This document shows positions 1 through 5,291 of a stretch of 6,054 nucleotides of DNA, piece by piece. The stretch lies in assembly GCA_027003085.1 (NCBI GenBank), contig JALWYR010000107.1:1-6054 (forward strand), given 5' to 3'. The position numbers were made by a program, and so were the translations under genes. This DNA comes from Flavobacteriales bacterium (lineage in GTDB: Bacteria > Bacteroidota > Bacteroidia > Flavobacteriales > Flavobacteriaceae). The notes below the pieces were generated by a model that ran no database searches, was not told the DNA's origin, and saw only the letters and a program-made list of their open reading frames with translations. How positions within the stretch are numbered: position 1 is the stretch's first letter; every line of letters begins with the position of its first letter.

Positions 1-3
1 GCC

Positions 4-358
4 GGGCGCCCGAGCATTTCCCGCGGGCGGCGGCTGACAGCGGGAAGCCCTACGCACCGCGGCATCCGAAATGCCGGTGCGGGCGGCCGGCCCGTTTGAG
101 CGGAGCACGCGGCGGCTACCGCGTGAGGAACGGCCGGCGTGAGCGTGCTCCGTCATCGCGAAACGGCGGCCGTGGCGCCGCCCCGGCGCGCGGAGCGCGC
201 CGGGCGGATGGCCGGACGTAAACCTTTGCAAGTCAATACGGTTCCCCGCCCCGCGGCTTCGCCGCGGGGCGGGGAACGTATCCTACCCCCAACATCCGGC
301 CATCCGCCGCGGGCATTCGCCCGCCGGCGGCGCCCCGAACGCAGGTAGCCGGGCGCCC
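4..358 (+). ncRNA. Putative large, GC-rich structured RNA of unknown family
   Basis: No known RNA family was recognised. By hand count 272 of the first 358 bases are G or C (76%), against about 14% in the next 51 bases. The ends close with a perfect 9-bp stem (4-12 with 350-358). Inside are 18-24/40-46; 53-57/77-81 plus 60-65/71-76 (loop CCGAA); 88-92/168-172 plus 93-97/161-165, enclosing 101-110/143-152; and 174-182/326-334, which encloses 183-191/195-203, 204-216/295-307 and 309-314/319-324. Nearly everything pairs except 98-100, 111-142, 153-160 and 335-349. The strand is uncertain: a possible G100-U153 wobble and the T-rich tail TTATTTA after the closing stem weakly favour +. Any promoter would lie before base 1, and the 5' end could too. 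Conserved landmarks of RNase P RNA, tmRNA, SRP RNA and group II domain V were looked for and not found. That it is a functional RNA is inferred from the nested pairing and length. Confidence 0.6.
203..308 (+). other. Long stem-loop arm inside the putative RNA
   Basis: Bases 203-216 are perfectly complementary to 295-308 (14 bp, although 203 is shared with the neighbouring hairpin 183-203). An asymmetric internal loop follows (217-235 facing 282-294). Beyond it is a second helix: 236-239 with 278-281, a bulged G at 240, then 17 uninterrupted pairs, 241-257 with 261-277, capped by the triloop TTC. The internal loop is the least GC-rich part of the RNA (for example TAAACCTTTGCAAGTCAA on one side and CCTACCCCCAACA on the other). 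It therefore looks like a candidate binding or functional site rather than a spacer. The hairpin is not followed by a T run, so it is not a terminator. Confidence 0.6.
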
Positions 359-361
359 TTA

Positions 362-391
362 TTTAGAAAAAATAAAAATATCGTAATTTTG
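362..391 (+). promoter_or_regulatory. Candidate Bacteroidota promoter for the mrp operon
   Basis: TAATTTTG at 384-391 matches the Bacteroidota -7 consensus TAnnTTTG. The -33 element (TTTG in the consensus) is weak: the best candidate is TTTAG at 362-366, 17 bases upstream. Eighteen bases separate the box from the first ATG of mrp, the same distance as for the Nudix gene on the other strand. The region is very AT-rich, so a chance match is possible. Confidence 0.5.
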
Positions 392-409
392 CTTGATAAA
401 ATTTGAAAA

Positions 410-1528
410 ATGATGAACGACGAAACTGTCAAAGCGTGGCTGAAAGAAGTTAAGTATAAAGACAACAACATTGTGGATGGCGGCCAAGTGGTCAAAGTGG
501 AAGCCAAAGACGATATTTTCGGCAAGCAAGTGAGCGTGGACCTGGTGATCGATTCACCGGCCATTCACGTGAAAAAGAAATTGGAAGAAGACATCCGCGA
601 CCTGATTGCGCGCAAGGCCGGCAAGGATGTGGAAGTGAAACTGAACATCAAAGTGGTGGTGCCCGAAAACGAGAAAATGAAGCCCATCGAACGCATCAAA
701 AACATCATTGCCGTGGCTTCGGGCAAAGGCGGCGTGGGTAAATCCACCGTTACGGCCAATCTGGCGGCATCGCTGGCCCAAATGGGTTTTCGCACCGCCA
801 TTCTGGATGCCGATGTTTACGGGCCGTCCATTCCCTTGATGTTCGACGTGGCCAATGCGCGTCCGCACGCGGTGAAGGAAGGCGACAAAACCTGGATAAT
901 TCCCGTGGAATCCTACGGCGTAAAAATCCTGTCCATCGGCTTTTTTGCGCCGGGCGACCAAGCGGTGATTTGGCGGGGTTCTATGGCCAACTCGGCTTTG
1001 AATCAACTGATGTTCGATGCCAAGTGGGGCGATTTGGACTTTATGCTCATCGACTTGCCGCCGGGCACCGGTGATATTCAACTTTCGGTGATGCAAATGG
1101 TGCCGGTTACCGGAGCCGTGGTGGTAACCACGCCGCAAAACGTGGCCGTGGCCGATGTGCGCAGGGCCGTCAATATGTTTGCCAACCCCAGCATCAATGT
1201 GCCGGTGCTGGGTATTGTTGAAAATATGGCTTACTTCCAGCCGGCCGAATGCCCCGAAAACAAATACTACATTTTCGGCCGCGAAGGCGGTCAGCATTTG
1301 GCCGAACAGTTGAACCTTCCCTTGCTGGGGCAGGTGCCGCTGGTGCAAAGTATTCGCGAAGCGGGTGATGTGGGTCGTCCGGCTGCACTGCAAAAAGACA
1401 CCGAAGTGGCCCGTATTTGGGAAGAAATCACCCAAAACACGGTGGAAAAAACCGTGGAACGCAACAAAAAACTTCCGCCCACCGAAAAAATCCGCATCAC
1501 CAATCAAGCGGGATGCAGCGTAAAATAA
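410..1528 (+). CDS. mrp: Mrp/NBP35 family Fe-S cluster carrier ATPase
   Basis: This 372-aa cytoplasmic P-loop ATPase is expected to bind and hand over iron-sulfur clusters to target enzymes. An N-terminal MIP18/DUF59-type domain covers about residues 3-85. The ATPase domain has the deviant Walker A SGKGGVGKST at 104-113, a switch-type DADVYGPSIP at 133-142, and IDLPPGTGD at 214-222, all hallmarks of the Mrp/ApbC group. Length is usual for two-domain bacterial Mrp. The CXXC cluster-binding motif expected after ENM is absent: the sequence there reads PAECPENKYYIFG, with one cysteine (C281). A second cysteine, C369, lies four residues from the C-terminus. Two tandem ATGs (410 and 413) could both start translation. 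A TAnnTTTG box lies 18 bases upstream, and the next gene begins 7 bases after the stop. Family assignment is firm; cluster binding without the motif is unproven. Confidence 0.96.
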   Translation: MMNDETVKAWLKEVKYKDNNIVDGGQVVKVEAKDDIFGKQVSVDLVIDSPAIHVKKKLEEDIRDLIARKAGKDVEVKLNIKVVVPENEKMKPIERIKNIIAVASGKGGVGKSTVTANLAASLAQMGFRTAILDADVYGPSIPLMFDVANARPHAVKEGDKTWIIPVESYGVKILSIGFFAPGDQAVIWRGSMANSALNQLMFDAKWGDLDFMLIDLPPGTGDIQLSVMQMVPVTGAVVVTTPQNVAVADVRRAVNMFANPSINVPVLGIVENMAYFQPAECPENKYYIFGREGGQHLAEQLNLPLLGQVPLVQSIREAGDVGRPAALQKDTEVARIWEEITQNTVEKTVERNKKLPPTEKIRITNQAGCSVK

Positions 1529-1535
1529 TCCGGTA

Positions 1536-1772
1536 ATGACACAAAATTTGCCCTTTGACGAACGCCTGAAATCCGCGGTAAACGAAATCCGTGCATTCCT
1601 ACGGAAAGACGGGGGCGATTTGCGTATTGTCAAAGTCACCAAAACCCGAGTGGTGATTCAGTTTATGGGCAATTGTATGCATTGTCATATAAAAAATGTA
1701 TCTTTAAACACGGGAATTAAGGCAATTTTTAAAAAACACCTCCCCGAGATAAAAACCGTAAAAGAATTGTAA
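1536..1772 (+). CDS. NifU C-terminal domain protein (Nfu-type Fe-S scaffold/carrier)
   Basis: This small 78-aa protein consists of a single NifU C-terminal (Nfu) domain. The typical LRKDGGDLRIVKV stretch (residues 22-34) is followed by GNCMHCHIK, placing the CXXC motif at C47 and C50. In this family two such cysteine pairs from a dimer hold a [4Fe-4S] cluster for transfer to apo-proteins. It has no NifU N-terminal scaffold domain and no A-type domain, so it is a minimal Nfu. It starts 7 bases after mrp and ends 3 bases before the Crp/Fnr gene. Coupling to mrp points to the two acting in the same cluster-delivery route. No strong Shine-Dalgarno sequence is visible. The residue after the second cysteine is H rather than the common P, a small deviation. 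Confidence 0.92.
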   Translation: MTQNLPFDERLKSAVNEIRAFLRKDGGDLRIVKVTKTRVVIQFMGNCMHCHIKNVSLNTGIKAIFKKHLPEIKTVKEL

Positions 1773-1775
1773 CCT

Positions 1776-2420
1776 ATGACTAATGCCGACATTATTCGAC
1801 AAAAATTCGGTGATATTTTCGAAGAAGATCTCATCGAAGACCTGGCCAAAGATGCCATTGTAACCCCTGTGCTCCAAGGTAATAAGCTTATCAAAAGGGG
1901 GACATCGTTCCAGTATATTGTTTTACTTTTGGACGGCACGATGAAAATATCGCGCACCGACGACGAAACGGGGCAGGAACACTTGCTGTTCTATCTTTCG
2001 GGAACCGATTCCTGTGCAGCCTCGTTCGTGCTGTGCAACAATAAGCATAATGTGAGCGAAATTGATATGGAAGCCGAAACCGATTCAATGGTATTGCTTG
2101 TTCCGCGCAATAAAATGAACGATCTGTTGGCCAACTACAATTCGTGGCGGAATTTTGTATTGGAAACCTTCGGCGAAAAAATCAAAGAGTTCCTCGACAC
2201 CTTGGACAGCATCACCTTTATGAAACTGGATGAACGATTGATACGTTATCTTCGCGATCGTGCCAAGGTGTTGAATACCAAAGAACTGGAAATTACGCAT
2301 CAGGAAATAGCCAAGGATTTGACTACTTCGCGTGTAGTAATTTCCCGCCTGCTGAAAATGCTGGAACGCGACGGTCATATACGGCTGCACCGTAATTTGA
2401 TAGAATTGGTGGATCTTTAA
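1776..2420 (+). CDS. Crp/Fnr-family transcriptional regulator
   Basis: This 214-aa DNA-binding protein has a cyclic-nucleotide-binding-like beta barrel (about residues 15-120), a long dimerisation helix (about 122-145) and a C-terminal winged helix. The helix-turn-helix reads ITHQEIAKDLTTSRVVISRLLKMLERDG at residues 173-200, which is typical of the family. It lacks the N-terminal cysteine cluster of classical FNR. Its only cysteines are C80 and C87 (SCAASFVLC) in the barrel; related Bacteroidota regulators carry cysteines in the same stretch, as I recall them. The ligand is unknown. It lies 3 bases after the nfu-like gene and 10 before panC, so it is co-transcribed with both. Autoregulation, or control of Fe-S or pantothenate genes, is possible but not shown. 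Confidence 0.93.
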   Translation: MTNADIIRQKFGDIFEEDLIEDLAKDAIVTPVLQGNKLIKRGTSFQYIVLLLDGTMKISRTDDETGQEHLLFYLSGTDSCAASFVLCNNKHNVSEIDMEAETDSMVLLVPRNKMNDLLANYNSWRNFVLETFGEKIKEFLDTLDSITFMKLDERLIRYLRDRAKVLNTKELEITHQEIAKDLTTSRVVISRLLKMLERDGHIRLHRNLIELVDL

Positions 2421-2430
2421 TCGCACAACG

Positions 2431-3282
2431 ATGTTCGTTTGGACCTACAAGGCCAATTTGCGTCCCTTTATCGACGGGCTGAAAAAGCAAGGGCAAAGCA
2501 TCGGCTTCGTGCCCACTATGGGCGCGTTGCACAGGGGGCATTTGGCCCTGGTCGAACGATCGCTGCGTGAGAACGACCGGACGGTGGTCAGCATTTTTGT
2601 CAATCCCACCCAGTTCGACCGCAAACAGGATTTGGAAACCTATCCGCGTTTTCCCGAAAAGGATTTGGCATTGCTGGAAAAGCTGGACCCTGAAATGATT
2701 GTTTATTTGCCGGTGGCCGAAGATCTTTACGGCGGGCCGGTGCAACGCGAGCATTTCGATCTGGATGGCTTGGACCGGGTGATGGAAGGCCGGCACCGTC
2801 CGGGTCATTTCGACGGGGTGGCCACGGTGGTTAAACACTTGTTCGAGGCCGTGCGGCCCGACAGGGCCTACTTCGGTGAAAAGGACTTCCAGCAATTGCG
2901 TATTATTCAAACTTTGGCACGGAAATTGAACCTTCCTTTGCAGATTGTTCCGGTGGAAATCCAACGCGAAACCGACGGACTGGCCATGAGTTCGCGCAAC
3001 CTGCGGCTGAGTGTAGCCCACCGCAAGGCGGCGCCCGAAATCCACCGGTTGCTTAACTTGGCACGTGAAATGGCCTTGCAAGGACAAAATCCCGAAGCGA
3101 TACGCATGGAAATAAGCAAACGCTTCAAGCAAAATCCGCTCTTGGAATTGGAATACTTTGAAATTGCCGATGAAAAAACATTGCAATTCGCCCGGACTTT
3201 TGAACCCGGAAAAAAATACCGTGCTTTTACGGCCGTATTCGCCGGCGATGTCCGTTTAATCGACAATATGCCACTCTACTAA
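2431..3282 (+). CDS. panC: Pantothenate synthetase (pantoate--beta-alanine ligase)
   Basis: This cytoplasmic enzyme condenses pantoate and beta-alanine with ATP to give pantothenate, AMP and pyrophosphate, the last step of vitamin B5 synthesis before CoA. Its 283 aa are the usual length. Visible signatures are VPTMGALHRGH (27-37) with the HIGH-type ATP-binding HRGH, the active-site stretch VNPTQF (57-62), the VMEGRHRPGHFDGV block (117-130), YFGEKDFQQL (147-156), and the KMSKS-like loop RETDGLAMSSRN (179-190). The start ATG is 10 bases after the stop of the regulator gene. panD follows 13 bases downstream and supplies the beta-alanine substrate. No panB (ketopantoate hydroxymethyltransferase) lies in the window. 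All recognised catalytic blocks are intact. Confidence 0.98.
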   Translation: MFVWTYKANLRPFIDGLKKQGQSIGFVPTMGALHRGHLALVERSLRENDRTVVSIFVNPTQFDRKQDLETYPRFPEKDLALLEKLDPEMIVYLPVAEDLYGGPVQREHFDLDGLDRVMEGRHRPGHFDGVATVVKHLFEAVRPDRAYFGEKDFQQLRIIQTLARKLNLPLQIVPVEIQRETDGLAMSSRNLRLSVAHRKAAPEIHRLLNLAREMALQGQNPEAIRMEISKRFKQNPLLELEYFEIADEKTLQFARTFEPGKKYRAFTAVFAGDVRLIDNMPLY

Positions 3283-3295
3283 AAATGCACCGACT

Positions 3296-3643
3296 ATGAA
3301 AATCGAAGTGTTCAAATCCAAAATTCACCGTGCCCGGGTAACCGGCGCCGATTTGGATTATATGGGCAGCATTACCGTGGATGCGGATTTGCTGGATGCC
3401 GCACGCATTTTGCCCGGCGAAAAGGTGCAGATTGTCAATATCACCAACGGTGAACGCATAGAAACCTACACCATTGCCGGCCGGCGCGGTTCGGGCGAAA
3501 TCGTGCTCAACGGTGCCGCCGCCCGTAAATTTGCGCCCGGCGACATCATCATTATCATTTCCTATGCATGCGTTACGCCCGAAGAGGCACGCGACATGGA
3601 ACCCGTGATTATTTTTCCCGACGAACATAACCGTATCAAATAA
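3296..3643 (+). CDS. panD: Aspartate 1-decarboxylase proenzyme
   Basis: This enzyme decarboxylates L-aspartate to beta-alanine, the co-substrate of PanC. It is made as an inactive 115-aa proenzyme that cleaves itself between G24 and S25 (YMGSITVD), turning Ser25 into the pyruvoyl cofactor. The residues known from the E. coli enzyme are at the same numbers here: K9, R54, T57, Y58 and N72, with the motif LNGAAARK. The length is slightly short of the roughly 126 aa of the E. coli enzyme but within the family range. It lies 13 bases after panC, and only two bases separate its stop from the next start codon. Function is clear from the sequence. Confidence 0.98.
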   Translation: MKIEVFKSKIHRARVTGADLDYMGSITVDADLLDAARILPGEKVQIVNITNGERIETYTIAGRRGSGEIVLNGAAARKFAPGDIIIIISYACVTPEEARDMEPVIIFPDEHNRIK

Positions 3644-3645
3644 TT

Positions 3646-4623
3646 TTGCCTTTGAAAAAAGCCCTGAAAATAATCGTTCCGCCGCTTATCGGTTTAGGGC
3701 TTTTGGCCTATTTCCTTTCGGGCTTTACACACGAACAATGGCAGCAAATCAAGCATTCGGTGCGCCGTGCCGATTATTCGCTTATCGGTTTGTCGCTACT
3801 ATTGGGCGCATTGAGTCATGTTTTGCGCGCTTTCCGATGGAATTATCTCCTGGAAACCATTACGAATAAACCCGTTCGAAAGATTAATTTGTTGCTTTCG
3901 GTGGGTATTTCCTACTTGATGAATCTGGGCATTCCGCGAAGCGGCGAAGTGGCCCGGGCCGCCACATTGACCAAATACGAGGGCTTGTCGTTCAACAAAG
4001 TGTTCGGCACCATCATCACCGAACGGATTATCGATATGGTGTTTTTGGGTCTCTTTGTGCTGTTGGGGCTCTATCTTTCGTTTGACCAAATTATGCACTT
4101 GATACGTCCCGCACTGCCTACGCATCCATATTGGTTGAGTTTCGCCGGACTTGTATTGATATTGTTTGCCGTGTTGATTTGGAAAAAAATGCGGACATCA
4201 CGTCATCCTTACATGCAAAAACTGACGGGCATTATCCGGGAGTTTCGCACGGGTATGCAAAGTGTGTTTGCCGTTCGTCGTCCGTTGATTTTTTGGTTAC
4301 AAACGGTGGCTATTTGGCTATTATATTTGCTTATGCTGTGGGTGGTGATGCTGGCTTTTCCCGAAACGCGAAACTTGGGATGGAATGCGGTTGTTTTGGC
4401 CTTTATTGCCGGAAGCATCAGCATCGTTATCAGCAATGGCGGACTGGGGACATATCCGGTGTTTGTAACCGAAACCTTATTGCTTTTCGGTGTGAGCAAA
4501 GAAGCCGGATTTGCCTTTTCCACCGTGATGTGGACGGCACAAACCCTGCTGCTCATTTTGGGTGGGGTAATCAGTTTTTTGCTTCTTCCGGTGGTAAACG
4601 AACGCCCGCAAGCAACTCCTTAG
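3646..4623 (+). CDS. LPG-synthase-TM / flippase-like (UPF0104-type) inner membrane protein
   Basis: This 325-aa multi-pass membrane protein is related to the membrane half of MprF and to YbhN/AglD-type proteins. Family signatures are LRAFRWNYLL (60-69), YLMNLGIPRSGEVARAATL (90-108), ITERIIDM (124-131) and SNGGLGTYP (263-271). Hydrophobic stretches suggest about seven to eight membrane helices, near residues 9-25, 44-60, 82-95, 128-145, 162-180, 215-236, 248-262 and 297-316. No lysyl-transferase domain is attached, so lysyl-PG synthesis is not implied; lipid or polyprenyl-glycan translocation is a family-level guess. The likely start is TTG at 3646, two bases after panD stops. In this frame a stop at 3628-3630 precedes it and no ATG lies between; TTG at 3652 or ATT at 3643 are alternatives. 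The last 53 bases overlap the convergent Nudix gene. The panC-panD-flippase order recurs in Bacteroidota, as I recall. Confidence 0.88.
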   Translation: MPLKKALKIIVPPLIGLGLLAYFLSGFTHEQWQQIKHSVRRADYSLIGLSLLLGALSHVLRAFRWNYLLETITNKPVRKINLLLSVGISYLMNLGIPRSGEVARAATLTKYEGLSFNKVFGTIITERIIDMVFLGLFVLLGLYLSFDQIMHLIRPALPTHPYWLSFAGLVLILFAVLIWKKMRTSRHPYMQKLTGIIREFRTGMQSVFAVRRPLIFWLQTVAIWLLYLLMLWVVMLAFPETRNLGWNAVVLAFIAGSISIVISNGGLGTYPVFVTETLLLFGVSKEAGFAFSTVMWTAQTLLLILGGVISFLLLPVVNERPQATP

Positions 4624-5188
4624 TGCTGGCATAGGTGGCCGTTTGCAAAACGATATCATCGGGAGCGAGCCATTCCAATTTTTCGATACCTTCGTGTCCC
4701 GGATTTTGCAACGGGCCTGTAATCTCGGATTTCATTAAAAACCACCGGGTAATTTTCATTTTCCGCCGGTTTCCTTCCCAAAAAACATGATAAGTGTTGC
4801 CCAAATCTTTAAGAATAACGGGCGGTTCGATGCCGGTTTCTTCCACCACTTCGCGCAAGGCGGTATTTTCGGGCGTTTCGCCGGGTTCGGTTTTGCCTTT
4901 GGGCAAATCCCAAATACCGCGGCGGTAAAGGAACAAAATCCGCCCTTCGGGATTGACGATAACACCACCGGCAGCATGAATAACATCAAAAAACCGGAGA
5001 AAATGTTTCCAAGCTTTTTCGGGTTTGGGATGGTAGAAAAACAAACCGGAAAATTCGCCGTTTTCCAAACGGAAAAGCAATTTGGGCACATTGGCAAAAT
5101 CGAAATGATAAAAAGCCAGATCGCCCGCTTCGTTCGGATTGTCGGACAATATGGCGGGGCGCCGGTCGAAATATACCTTGTAGGTCAT
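4571..5188 (-). CDS. Nudix hydrolase with N-terminal extension
   Basis: This cytoplasmic hydrolase acts on a nucleoside diphosphate linked to another group; the substrate is unknown. Counted from the ATG at 5188 it is 205 aa. The complete Nudix box GX5EX7REUXEEXGU lies at residues 98-120 (G98, E104, R112, E113, E116, E117), preceded by AAGGVIVNPEGRILFLYR (72-89) and IWDLPKG (92-98). About 70 residues before the Nudix fold form an extension (MTYKVYFDRRPAIL onward), a layout I associate with Bacteroidota Nudix proteins. The frame stays open upstream to a GTG at 5224, but that start would lie upstream of the TAAATTTG box at 5207-5214, so ATG 5188 is preferred. Its 3' end overlaps the convergent membrane-protein gene by 53 bases. 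Confidence 0.9.
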   Translation of the reverse strand: MTYKVYFDRRPAILSDNPNEAGDLAFYHFDFANVPKLLFRLENGEFSGLFFYHPKPEKAWKHFLRFFDVIHAAGGVIVNPEGRILFLYRRGIWDLPKGKTEPGETPENTALREVVEETGIEPPVILKDLGNTYHVFWEGNRRKMKITRWFLMKSEITGPLQNPGHEGIEKLEWLAPDDIVLQTATYASTKELLAGVRLPPEEAKN

Positions 5189-5206
5189 CGGGCGAAAAGC
5201 TTTTAT

Positions 5207-5214
5207 CAAATTTA
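5207..5214 (-). promoter_or_regulatory. Candidate -7 promoter box of the Nudix gene
   Basis: Read on the minus strand this is TAAATTTG, an exact match to the Bacteroidota TAnnTTTG -7 consensus. It sits 18 bases before the preferred ATG at 5188, the same spacing as the box before mrp. A -33 element is not clear: ATTG lies 16 bases upstream, closer than usual. The position argues against the upstream GTG start. Confidence 0.5.
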
Positions 5215-5242
5215 CAAAAAACACGCGCTCAATGAGCGGAAT

Positions 5243-5275
5243 TTTGTCATGCCAACGGGATTTTCCCTATCTTTA
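5243..5275 (+). promoter_or_regulatory. Candidate promoter of the C-terminally truncated membrane-anchored protein gene
   Basis: TTTG at 5243-5246 and TATCTTTA at 5268-5275 are 21 bases apart, close to the Bacteroidota arrangement TTTG-N19-21-TAnnTTTG with one mismatch in the -7 box. Sixteen bases separate it from the ATG at 5292. It is divergent from the Nudix promoter, and the two lie within about 70 bases. Confidence 0.4.
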
Positions 5276-5291
5276 TGCATATTTTCGGGTA

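Larger units (their letters stand above)
5189..5291. other. Divergent intergenic control region between the Nudix and DUF3352-like genes
   Basis: About 100 bases carry the two outward-facing promoter candidates. Between them is a short perfect inverted repeat, CGCTC-AAT-GAGCG, at 5226-5238. It lies upstream of the -7 boxes of both genes, where an operator for either could sit. The arms are only five bases, so chance is a real possibility. Confidence 0.3.

Noticed and set aside
241..281. Rho-independent terminator formed by the 17-bp hairpin
   Set aside because: The hairpin is followed by GTATCCTACCCCC rather than a T run, and the bases on both sides belong to larger helices.
139..348. 69-codon + strand reading frame
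   Set aside because: It lies wholly inside the GC-rich helices, has an Arg/Pro/Ala-rich composition with no domain-like pattern, and has no upstream signal.
1..358. RNase P RNA (similar length, closed ends, GAGGAAC-GGCCGG-like and GTAAACC-like words)
   Set aside because: The invariant GAGGAAAGTCC-type block and its P4 pairing partner near the 3' end are missing, and the spacing of the look-alike words does not fit. The matches are short and expected by chance.
1..358. tmRNA, SRP RNA, 6S RNA or group II intron
   Set aside because: There is no tRNA-like 3' end with CCA, no tag reading frame, no SRP GGAAG-type apical loop, no 6S-like single long hairpin with a central bubble, and no domain V sequence.
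393..407. FNR-type box (TTGAT-N4-ATCAA) in the mrp leader
   Set aside because: Only the left half TTGAT is present; the right half reads TTTGAA, so the dyad is not there.
554..1642. Long minus-strand open frame opposite mrp
   Set aside because: It is antisense to a clearly conserved gene, is His/Phe/Arg-rich in the manner of a complement frame, and spans the mrp-nfu junction.
2323..3186. Minus-strand open frame opposite panC
   Set aside because: PanC is intact with all motifs on the other strand, and the antisense translation shows no recognisable domain.
4131..4634. + strand frame inside the membrane-protein gene
   Set aside because: The overlapping frame carries the conserved family motifs and membrane helices; this one has no such features.
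5189..5224. Extended Nudix start at GTG 5224
   Set aside because: The added 12 residues would be encoded across the TAAATTTG promoter box, and the ATG at 5188 opens the recognisable conserved N-terminus.
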